Below are positions 1 through 5,872 of a stretch of DNA of 20,321 bases, piece after piece (position 1 is the stretch's first letter; each line of letters starts with the position of its first letter). The notes under the pieces were generated by a model. The model worked only from the letters and a program-made list of their open reading frames with translations, was not told where the DNA came from and searched no databases. The stretch is taken from positions 1 to 20,321 of the forward strand of contig OMQI01000047.1 of NCBI GenBank assembly GCA_900313185.1, in the 5' to 3' direction. The DNA is from an uncultured Rhodospirillaceae bacterium. Lineage in GTDB: Bacteria; Pseudomonadota; Alphaproteobacteria; RF32; CAG-239. The position numbers and the translations under genes are program-made.

Positions 1-60
1 ACAAGAAAAAGAAGAAAAAGAAAGAATTTTACGACTATTATTAAAGCTTTGATTGCATAA
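1..60 (+). other. 3' end of an unidentified upstream gene (frame undecided)
   Basis: This purine-rich stretch lies directly before a rho-independent terminator, so it is probably the end of a gene entering from the left. All three forward frames stay open from base 1 and stop close together: frame 1 at 58-60, frame 2 at 50-52 and frame 3 at 42-44. The peptides are respectively basic, Glu/Lys-rich and Lys-rich, so the frame cannot be chosen. The frame-1 stop lies nearest the terminator. No function can be given. Confidence 0.35.
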
Positions 61-64
61 AATT

Positions 65-97
65 AAAAGGGCGCTTGACATTAAAAGCGTCCTTTTG
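65..97 (+). terminator. Rho-independent terminator of the upstream gene
   Basis: The arms 65-76 and 85-96 form a 12-bp stem with one G-T wobble at 71/90 and an 8-base loop, and the right arm ends in four T's. It overlaps the promoter of the next gene: the TTGACA of that promoter begins at the end of the left arm. Confidence 0.7.
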
Positions 98-103
98 TAT
101 TCT
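75..103 (+). promoter_or_regulatory. Sigma70-type promoter for ugd
   Basis: A perfect TTGACA (75-80) is followed after 17 bases by TATTCT (98-103, 4 of 6 matches to TATAAT). Transcription would start near 110, giving a leader of about 28 bases before the ATG at 138. The -35 box lies inside the terminator hairpin of the preceding gene. Confidence 0.65.
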
Positions 104-137
104 GCAGAGAGTGTTTATTAACTTTATGGAGTTTGAA

Positions 138-1445
138 ATGAAAGTTGGAATTATCGGTACCGGTTATGTGGGACTTCCTACGGGTGTGGGATTGGCCGAA
201 CTGGGAAATACTGTAGTTTGCGTAGATAAAATCAAAGAAAAAATAGATGATTTGAAAGCTGGAAAACTTACTATATATGAAGATGGTTTAGCAGAGCTGT
301 TTGCAAAAAATACCGCCAACGGCAGATTAACCTTTACAACCTCAATGCGTAAAGCAATTGAGGGAGCTGACTTGGTATTGATAGCAGTTGGAACGCCTCC
401 GCATCCGGTGACGCACGAAGCTGATTTGAAATATATTTATGCTGCAGCTACCGAATTGGCCGAATATTTGACCGATTATACCGTAATTGCAACCAAATCA
501 ACAGTTCCGGTCGGAACCGGAGATAATATTGAACAGCTTATCACTTCTAAAAACAAGATGGCACGTTTTGATGTGATTTCTCTGCCGGAATTTTTGCGTG
601 AAGGTTTTGCCGTACACGATTTCTTTAATCCGGATAGAATTGTGGTTGGTACCAATTCGGAAAAAGCTGCTAATTTGATTAAGGAATTATATAAGCCTTT
701 CGAGGGTAAAACCAATATGTTGTTTGTATCACGTCGTTCCAGTGAAACCATTAAGTACGCTTCCAATGCGTTTTTGGCGATGAAGATACATTACATTAAT
801 GAAATTGCCAATTTCTGTGAAAAATCGGGAGCTGATGTCAGCGAAGTTGCTAAAGGTATGGGCTTGGATAATCGTATCGGTAATCGCTTTTTGAATGCAG
901 GTATCGGGTTTGGCGGTTCTTGTTTCCCTAAAGATACGATGGCTATGGCATTTATGGGACGTATGGCAGGTACTCCGATTGAATTAATCGAAGCAACCAT
1001 CGCCGGTAACAATAAACGTAAAGAACAAATGGCAGAACGTGTGTTAAAGGCTGTTAAAGATATTCCGAATGCTAAAATTGCGGTTTGGGGTTTGGCATTT
1101 AAAGACGGAACCGATGATTGTCGTCAAAGTCCGGCAATGGATATTATAGCCGAATTATTAGCACACAAAGCGGATATTGTAGCTTATGATCCGAAAGCAA
1201 TGGGTACAGCTTGTCAGCTTTTGGGTGACAAAATTGCATATGCCGATGATATGTACAGTGCGGCTAAAGATGCCGATGTTTTGGTTATTTTAACTGAATG
1301 GAAAGAATTTTCCGGCGCAGATTTGAGCGGTTTGGCTCAGTTAATGCGTAACAAGAAAATCCTTGATTTCCGTAATATGCTGAATCCTAAAGAAGCAATC
1401 AAGTTCGGCTTTGAATATCAATGTATTGGTAAGACCGTTGAATAG
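138..1445 (+). CDS. ugd: UDP-glucose 6-dehydrogenase
   Basis: This cytoplasmic enzyme would oxidise UDP-glucose to UDP-glucuronate with two NAD+, supplying precursors for surface polysaccharide. The 435-residue length is normal for the family. The N-terminal Rossmann motif GTGYVG is at residues 7-12. The central dimerisation helix contains a conserved Lys near residue 216 (AMKIHYINE). The catalytic Cys is C262 in GFGGSCFPKDT, and the C-terminal UDP-binding domain starts with the WGLAFK motif. ATG 138 was chosen because GGAG (128-131) sits six bases upstream and because the upstream promoter occupies the alternative TTG at 75. The next gene begins 13 bases after the stop, so the two are probably co-transcribed. 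A related sugar dehydrogenase (for example GDP-mannose) is possible, but the Cys-loop context favours UDP-glucose. Confidence 0.93.
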   Translation: MKVGIIGTGYVGLPTGVGLAELGNTVVCVDKIKEKIDDLKAGKLTIYEDGLAELFAKNTANGRLTFTTSMRKAIEGADLVLIAVGTPPHPVTHEADLKYIYAAATELAEYLTDYTVIATKSTVPVGTGDNIEQLITSKNKMARFDVISLPEFLREGFAVHDFFNPDRIVVGTNSEKAANLIKELYKPFEGKTNMLFVSRRSSETIKYASNAFLAMKIHYINEIANFCEKSGADVSEVAKGMGLDNRIGNRFLNAGIGFGGSCFPKDTMAMAFMGRMAGTPIELIEATIAGNNKRKEQMAERVLKAVKDIPNAKIAVWGLAFKDGTDDCRQSPAMDIIAELLAHKADIVAYDPKAMGTACQLLGDKIAYADDMYSAAKDADVLVILTEWKEFSGADLSGLAQLMRNKKILDFRNMLNPKEAIKFGFEYQCIGKTVE

Positions 1446-1458
1446 ATAGGCTGATTTG

Positions 1459-2313
1459 ATGAAAAAATATCTGTGGATTTTAGGAATTGTATTTTTCGGC
1501 GGATTGGCGGCTTTCGCTCTTTTTGCTACCGGCAGTTTTAATAGGCCAGAACATAAGAGTTATGAGCCGGCACCTCTGACGTTTGTCATTGATTGGGAAA
1601 TTTCCAAACCGGTAGTTTTGCAAGTGATATACATCAAAGATAAAAAAGATGTATTCAGCCAGAAAAACTCGGTTTGGAAGCACGTTAACCCTGAAGATAA
1701 ACACGTGGAATTAGTTATTCCGGCCGAAAGAATTTACAATTTCCGTGTTGATTTTAAGTCTAAACCGGGGAAAATGGTTATTAAAAACATTGAAATCAAA
1801 GGTGATATGTATCTCAATTTCAACCATTGGGAGGATTATCGATATGCCAATATGGATAAAACCAAAATCAATGATGATAATCAGTTGGAAATATATTCAG
1901 AGCAAGACGATCCGCATATGGTTTTCCTCTATCCGTTTGTTTTGGATGAGAAAGTGGCTAAGTCAGGCGAACAGAGAGCTAAATTAGCTGAAAAGAAAAT
2001 CCAATCGGATAAAAGGAAAGTGAAGGCTGGTAAAAAAGTAGCTGAACCGAGCGAGAAAACAGCTACAGTAAGCGATGATAAAGCAAGTCCGAGCGAGGAA
2101 ACAGCCCTATCCAGTGAAGAAGTTAAGCCGAATGAGGAAGTAGCTCCATCGGGCGAAGAGGTTGCTAAGTCGGATGATACGGCTAATCCAAGTGAGGAAA
2201 CAGCGGCGTCAGGAGAAGATACGACTGAGCCGAACGAAGAAATCGCTGTAAATCAATCCGGTATGAAACCGATTATACCTGCCAAAAAACCGGTTTGGAG
2301 GAGGATAAGATAA
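1459..2313 (+). CDS. Membrane-anchored protein with acidic low-complexity tail
   Basis: I do not recognise this 284-residue protein. An N-terminal signal anchor or signal peptide (about residues 2-25, hydrophobic WILGIVFFGGLAAFALF) is followed by a compact region of about 135 residues rich in beta-strand patterns (residues 35-162). From about 163 to 265 comes a degenerate Ser/Glu/Lys/Ala tail built from units such as PSEETA, then a short basic end (KKPVWRRIR). ATG 1459 has AGG eight bases upstream. The beta region, with its DFKSKPGKMVIKNIEI pattern, reminds me of carbohydrate-binding-like sandwiches found with polysaccharide glycosyltransferases. Together with ugd just upstream, this hints at a role at the cell surface, but that is weak inference. 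Confidence 0.75.
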   Translation: MKKYLWILGIVFFGGLAAFALFATGSFNRPEHKSYEPAPLTFVIDWEISKPVVLQVIYIKDKKDVFSQKNSVWKHVNPEDKHVELVIPAERIYNFRVDFKSKPGKMVIKNIEIKGDMYLNFNHWEDYRYANMDKTKINDDNQLEIYSEQDDPHMVFLYPFVLDEKVAKSGEQRAKLAEKKIQSDKRKVKAGKKVAEPSEKTATVSDDKASPSEETALSSEEVKPNEEVAPSGEEVAKSDDTANPSEETAASGEDTTEPNEEIAVNQSGMKPIIPAKKPVWRRIR

Positions 2314-2341
2314 TTAATTAATTAATCCAAGAAAAGAATGT

Positions 2342-2375
2342 AGGGCGCTTGTTAAATCGGCGCCTTATTATTTTT
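2342..2375. terminator. Bidirectional terminator between convergent genes
   Basis: The arms 2342-2348 and 2360-2366 form a 7-bp GC-rich stem (GGGCGC against GCGCC with one wobble) and an 11-base loop. A T-rich tail follows on the plus strand, and A's at 2354-2356 lie in the loop. It lies between the plus-strand gene ending at 2313 and dtd (minus strand) ending at 2368, and probably serves the plus strand mainly. Confidence 0.65.
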
Positions 2376-2805
2376 GCAATAAAAATGTACAAGGCCCATC
2401 GTTAATGAGAGATACTTTCATATCGGCTTGAAAAATACCGGTTTTAACCTGCAAGTTAAAGCTTTTTAATTGCTCAACAAAATATTCATATAAAGGTTCG
2501 GCTACTTGCGGGATGGCGGCAGTATCGAATCCGGGACGGTTACCTCGGCTTAAATCGGCGGCCAGAGTGAATTGTGAAACGGCTAAAATTTCTCCGCCTA
2601 CATCTTGAATGGATAAATTCATCTTATCATTTTCATCGGTAAATATGCGAAAATTGGCTACTTTCTTAGCCAAATAGTCAGCTTTTGATTTATCATCTTC
2701 TTTTTCTACGCCGACAAATAATAAATAACCTTGTTTAATTTCAGAAACAATGTGTTCGTTGACGGTAACCGAAGCAGATATTACTTTTTGTACCAATATT
2801 TTCAT
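2368..2805 (-). CDS. dtd: D-aminoacyl-tRNA deacylase
   Basis: Dtd is a cytoplasmic proofreading enzyme that removes D-amino acids (and glycine mis-attached to tRNA-Ala) from tRNA. The 145-residue length matches the family exactly. The catalytic SQFTL motif is at 77-81, with T80 in the expected place, followed by the usual SRGNRPGF segment. The second signature, normally NxGPVT, reads NDGPCT (135-140): the cross-subunit Gly-cisPro pair G137-P138 and T140 are kept, while Val is replaced by Cys. AGGGG six bases before the ATG lies inside the end of the upstream gene, which stops three bases before the dtd start, so the pair is co-transcribed and probably translationally coupled. Confidence 0.95.
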   Translation of the reverse strand: MKILVQKVISASVTVNEHIVSEIKQGYLLFVGVEKEDDKSKADYLAKKVANFRIFTDENDKMNLSIQDVGGEILAVSQFTLAADLSRGNRPGFDTAAIPQVAEPLYEYFVEQLKSFNLQVKTGIFQADMKVSLINDGPCTFLLQK

Positions 2806-2808
2806 ATT

Positions 2809-4041
2809 TTACCCCTGATAGAATATGTATGATAAGCTGATGGCGGCAATAATGCCGATTAAATCAGCGAATAACGCACAAGGCAAAGCCGAGCGTGTTT
2901 GCGATATTTTTACTGCACCGAAATAAAGCGCAATAACATAAAATGTGGTTTCGGTAGAACCTTGTACCACCGAGGATACGAATGCCGGAAAACTATCAGC
3001 TCCGTAATTTTGCATAGTTTCAATCATCATTGCTCTGGCTCCGTTACCGGAAAGCGGTTTCATCAACGCAGTCGGCAGAGCCGGAATAAAGTCGGTATTA
3101 AAGCCGAGCATGGCAAAGAATTTTTCAAAACACCAAACAATGCCGTCCATAACTCCGGAATAGCGCAAAACGGCAATTGCAGCCAACATTGCTACCAAGT
3201 AAGGAATAATTTGCACAGCAATCTGAAAGCCTTCTTTGGCTCCGCTGATGAAGGTTTCATATAAATTGAGCTTTTTGAATGCACCGTACAATAAAAACAA
3301 AGTAATAAATCCCAAAATCAAAGCATTGCCACAAGTTTCCGAATATTTGAGACGAATTTCGGCATCAAGAGTGGAAAAATACCAAGCGATACCGCCGACA
3401 ATCGCCGCTAAGCCGAATAATGTTGTCAATATGGTGCGGTTGAATATTTTGAGTTTTTGGGTGAAAACGACTGCTAAAAATCCGGCAATGGTGGAACAGG
3501 ATGTGGCAAGCAATATCGGAACAAACACCGCCGACGGATTAAGTGAACCTTGCAAAGAGCGATACATTAAAATTGAAATAGGTAAAACGGTAATGGCAGA
3601 AGCATTAATTACGATAAACATAATCTGAGCATTTGAGGCTTGCTCTTTATGAGGGTTGATTTCTTGTAACTGTTCCATAGCCTTAAGCCCCATCGGGGTA
3701 GCAGCATTATCAAGCCCTAAAATATTGGCAGCCATATTCATCACGATAGAGCCTATAGCCGGAGAATTTTCAGGCACTTCCGGCATAATCACCTTAAATA
3801 AGGGTCTTAATGCTTTTGCCAGTATTTCGGTTAATCCCGATTTTTCGGCAATTTTGAGCAACCCTAACCATAAACAGAGCATACCAGTTAAATTAAGAGC
3901 CAGCTGAAAAGCATTGGTAGCTGCACTGAACAATTGATTAACAATTTCAGTCCATATCTGCGGATTATCAAGCCAAAATCCTTGCACGCAAGCGCTTATA
4001 AAACCGACAATAAAAAACAAACTCCAAATCACATTAAGCAT
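2809..4041 (-). CDS. SpmA/SpmB-like nucleoside-recognition (Gate domain) membrane protein
   Basis: This is a 410-residue integral membrane protein with about ten hydrophobic segments. The first half resembles Bacillus SpmA (MNMAANILGLDNAATPMGLKA, about residues 100-120, then Asn/Ala-rich NAQIMFIVINASA). The second half resembles SpmB (LMKPLSGNGARAMM and VVQGSTETTFYVIALYFGA, near 335 to 375). Both belong to the Gate/nucleoside-recognition superfamily, so this is a natural SpmA-SpmB fusion. Such proteins occur in many non-sporulating Gram-negatives with unknown transport function, so no sporulation role is implied. The start is supported by AGGA nine bases upstream, and it is co-transcribed with dtd. 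Confidence 0.85.
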   Translation of the reverse strand: MLNVIWSLFFIVGFISACVQGFWLDNPQIWTEIVNQLFSAATNAFQLALNLTGMLCLWLGLLKIAEKSGLTEILAKALRPLFKVIMPEVPENSPAIGSIVMNMAANILGLDNAATPMGLKAMEQLQEINPHKEQASNAQIMFIVINASAITVLPISILMYRSLQGSLNPSAVFVPILLATSCSTIAGFLAVVFTQKLKIFNRTILTTLFGLAAIVGGIAWYFSTLDAEIRLKYSETCGNALILGFITLFLLYGAFKKLNLYETFISGAKEGFQIAVQIIPYLVAMLAAIAVLRYSGVMDGIVWCFEKFFAMLGFNTDFIPALPTALMKPLSGNGARAMMIETMQNYGADSFPAFVSSVVQGSTETTFYVIALYFGAVKISQTRSALPCALFADLIGIIAAISLSYIFYQG

Positions 4042-4068
4042 AAGATACCGTCCTTTTCTGTTTGCGTT

Positions 4069-4096
4069 AGTTTACGACTTTTGAGAATTTATGCAA
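4069..4096 (-). promoter_or_regulatory. Probable promoter for the SpmAB-like gene and dtd
   Basis: Read on the minus strand, TTGCAT (4096-4091) and TAAACT (4074-4069) are 16 bases apart. The predicted start near 4062 gives a leader of about 20 bases containing the ribosome binding site. The match is moderate. Confidence 0.45.
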
Positions 4097-4165
4097 ATAT
4101 TTTCACGGTGTTATACCTAGTATAAATTAGGTTGCGGACGTAATTATCGAAAAATAAAATAAAAG

Positions 4166-4194
4166 TTGATTATTTAAATATTTTAACCTATGAT
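4166..4194 (+). promoter_or_regulatory. Promoter of the tandem-repeat protein gene
   Basis: TTGATT (4166-4171), a 17-base AT-rich spacer and TATGAT (4189-4194) form a good sigma70-type promoter. Transcription would start near 4201, giving a leader of under 20 bases that carries a strong AAGGAGGG site (4207-4214). Confidence 0.65.
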
Positions 4195-4218
4195 TGTAAA
4201 AAAAACAAGGAGGGTATA

Positions 4219-4644
4219 ATGCGAGGTTTATTAATTTGTATTGCAACAACGTTTTTAGTTGCAAATGTTGCCGAAGCCGGAAATATTAATTACGGTTATA
4301 ACGGCCGTGGACAGTATGTTCCGGTGGAAATTAACAATAAAAAAGTTGAATATGGTTATAACGGTCGAGGTGATTATGTGGCGACTTCCATCGGTAATGA
4401 CAGAATAGAATACGGCTACAACGGTCGAGGTGATTATGTTCCGACTTCTGTTGGTAATGACAGAATAGAATACGGTTACAATGGCCGTGGTGATTATGTA
4501 GCAACTTCCGTTGGCAATGACAGGATAGAATACGGTTATAACGGCCGTGGTGATTATGTTCCGACCTCCATTGGTAATGACAGAATAGGTTACGGATATA
4601 ACGGGCAGGGTGTCTATGTTCCGACTTCATTGGGCGGATATTAA
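4219..4644 (+). CDS. Exported tandem-repeat protein with RGD motifs
   Basis: I know no name for this 141-residue protein. A signal peptide (residues 1-20, cleavage expected after AEA) is followed from residue 25 by five full 20-residue repeats and a final 17-residue unit. The consensus is YGYNGRGDYVxTSxGNDRIE. Position 12 of the unit is Ala in units 2 and 4 and Pro in the others. The first unit (ending VPVEINNKKVE) and the last (NGQGVYVPTSLGGY) are the most divergent, as expected for the old edges of an expanded array. Units 2-5 each contain Arg-Gly-Asp (R50-D52, R70-D72, R90-D92, R110-D112). There are no Cys residues after the signal peptide and no membrane anchor, so it is probably periplasmic or secreted. 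Many codons differ silently between units, so the reading frame is under selection. Confidence 0.85.
   Translation: MRGLLICIATTFLVANVAEAGNINYGYNGRGQYVPVEINNKKVEYGYNGRGDYVATSIGNDRIEYGYNGRGDYVPTSVGNDRIEYGYNGRGDYVATSVGNDRIEYGYNGRGDYVPTSIGNDRIGYGYNGQGVYVPTSLGGY
4291..4641 (+). repeat. Six in-frame 60-base tandem repeats (last one 51 bases)
   Basis: The units are 4291-4350, 4351-4410, 4411-4470, 4471-4530, 4531-4590 and 4591-4641. They are contiguous, without spacers, and in register with the reading frame. Differences are largely at third codon positions. The internal units (2-5) are the most alike, consistent with expansion by slippage or unequal recombination within the array. Confidence 0.95.
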
Positions 4645-4652
4645 AAACCCAG

Positions 4653-4681
4653 TTGACAAAAAAATGTAAAAGTTGTAAAAT
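4653..4681 (+). promoter_or_regulatory. Promoter of the 4708 gene
   Basis: A perfect TTGACA (4653-4658), a 17-base spacer and TAAAAT (4676-4681) begin nine bases after the repeat-protein stop. The expected start near 4688 leaves about 20 bases of leader with AAAGGA at 4695-4700. There is no clear terminator between the two genes, so read-through from the repeat gene may add to its expression. Confidence 0.7.
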
Positions 4682-4707
4682 AACGGCAATTGAGAAAGGA
4701 AAATAAT

Positions 4708-5406
4708 ATGACGTTTAAAGAAAAACACTTAGTACCGTTATTACTTGCCGCAACTTTAACAACGAGTTGTTCTGAAGATAAAAGAATATTTTTCAAAGAA
4801 AAAACTCCGGAAAGTCAGGGACTTTTGGACGAACGTTCGTTGAAAGAAAATGATAAGTATAATACGGCGATTACCTTGTATCAGGTTGATGTTCCGCTTT
4901 ATAAAAGAAACGGTGAACGTTTGAACGGACAATATATGTTGACACGCGGGTTACAAAAATCCAAGTATAAGTCATCGCAAAGTTTGGAAGAAATGTCGGT
5001 AAAAGCAGTCTATATTAACGGTAGCAATGAGGTTAGTTACGTTAAAGTAGATAATAATAATGCTATATATACGGAACGTGGTTTCTGTGGATTGTTTATT
5101 GATTATAATAAAAAAGCTGTTGTTATTGCGGATAGCAATGTTTCTCGATTTGTTGCTGAAATGAATGTTAAAAGTATTACTCCTCATTCCCGTGCGGAAA
5201 CACGCAGAAATGACAATCGGATGAGTGCGGATATTGCAGATGTCGAAAAATCCGATAGTATAGGTTCTTCTGATGTAAAGGTTGAGCAAAAAGATTCTTT
5301 GCTCGGTGATACAGTTAACATAGATTCCTCCGTGCAGAAGAAAGTATTCAGAGATAAGCAATTTCTGGATACTTTGAAAAGTATGCGACAGAACACAGAT
5401 ATATGA
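4708..5406 (+). CDS. Putative lipoprotein of unknown function
   Basis: This 232-residue protein is not one I recognise. The N-terminus has a hydrophobic stretch (LVPLLLAATL) ending in TTSC with Cys at 21. This is an imperfect lipobox, since Thr replaces the usual Leu three before the Cys, so lipidation is likely but not certain. The residue after Cys is Ser, which would favour the outer membrane. The middle (about 48-140) looks folded, with alternating strands. The last 80 residues are charged and poor in hydrophobics (many Asp, Ser, Lys), probably disordered. ATG 4708 was chosen because AAAGGA lies seven bases upstream and the promoter sits just before; an upstream TTG at 4690 would add six residues but has no binding site. 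Confidence 0.8.
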   Translation: MTFKEKHLVPLLLAATLTTSCSEDKRIFFKEKTPESQGLLDERSLKENDKYNTAITLYQVDVPLYKRNGERLNGQYMLTRGLQKSKYKSSQSLEEMSVKAVYINGSNEVSYVKVDNNNAIYTERGFCGLFIDYNKKAVVIADSNVSRFVAEMNVKSITPHSRAETRRNDNRMSADIADVEKSDSIGSSDVKVEQKDSLLGDTVNIDSSVQKKVFRDKQFLDTLKSMRQNTDI

Positions 5407-5432
5407 TAAATTTGTATCCTTTTAGATGTTAG

Positions 5433-5459
5433 AAATACCGGCCTCTGAGCCGGTATTTT
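5433..5459 (+). terminator. Rho-independent terminator after the 4708 lipoprotein gene
   Basis: A perfect 10-bp stem (5433-5442 with 5449-5458, core ACCGGC/GCCGGT), a six-base loop and a short T run ending TTTTG make a clear terminator. Confidence 0.85.
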
Positions 5460-5499
5460 GTTATGTTTTCAATAAATTGTGGGATTCTTTTATTACAAC

Positions 5500-5528
5500 T
5501 TGCAAAATTTTTTGAATATTAGTAGAAT
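5500..5528 (+). promoter_or_regulatory. Promoter of the STAS/phosphatase-kinase operon
   Basis: TTGCAA (5500-5505), a 17-base spacer and TAGAAT (5523-5528) give a good promoter with a start near 5535, some 29 bases before the first candidate start codon. Confidence 0.65.
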
Positions 5529-5563
5529 CACCACAAATGAAACAAAATTGAAAGGATATATCA

Positions 5564-5872
5564 ATGCAAGGAAGAACAATGGAATTTGAAAAAGTTAAAG
5601 ATGGAGACAAATTGACCTATAAGATCAAAGGGCGTTTGGATACCGCAACTGCTCCGGAATTGGCTGCAGATTTGAACTTGGACGGTGTTAAAGAACTGGT
5701 TTTTGATATGGAAGAAGTTGATTATGTTTTTTCAGCAGGACTGCGTGTGTTTTTACAAGCTCAAAAATCCATTAATGCCAATGGTGGTACAATGAAGTTG
5801 ATAAATGTTCAAACTTCGGTGAAAGAAGTTTTCAATATTGTAGGATTTACCGGAATAATGGATATTGAGTAA
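5564..5872 (+). CDS. STAS-domain anti-sigma-factor antagonist (RsbV/HsbA-like)
   Basis: This small cytoplasmic STAS protein (102 residues) is of the kind that is switched by phosphorylation and binds a kinase or target when dephosphorylated. Family hallmarks are GRLDTATAPEL (23-33), the LVFDMEEVDYV strand (45-55) and the phosphorylation loop FSAGLRVFL (56-64), in which S57 is the likely phospho-site. Two starts are possible: ATG 5564 with AAAGGA seven bases upstream, and ATG 5579 with AAGGA six bases upstream; the second would begin MEFEKV and fits the usual STAS length better. The stop codon overlaps the start of the next gene by one base (TAATG), indicating translational coupling to its phosphatase/kinase. 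Confidence 0.92.
   Translation: MQGRTMEFEKVKDGDKLTYKIKGRLDTATAPELAADLNLDGVKELVFDMEEVDYVFSAGLRVFLQAQKSINANGGTMKLINVQTSVKEVFNIVGFTGIMDIE

Noticed and set aside
75..137. An upstream TTG start for ugd that would add 21 residues.
   Set aside because: The TTG is part of the -35 box and terminator stem, and the ATG at 138 has GGAG at ideal spacing and begins directly with the Rossmann strand.
4291..4641. Regular 60-base repeats that could suggest a CRISPR-like or satellite array.
   Set aside because: The units are contiguous without spacers, in frame, and differ mainly at silent positions within a signal-peptide-bearing coding sequence.
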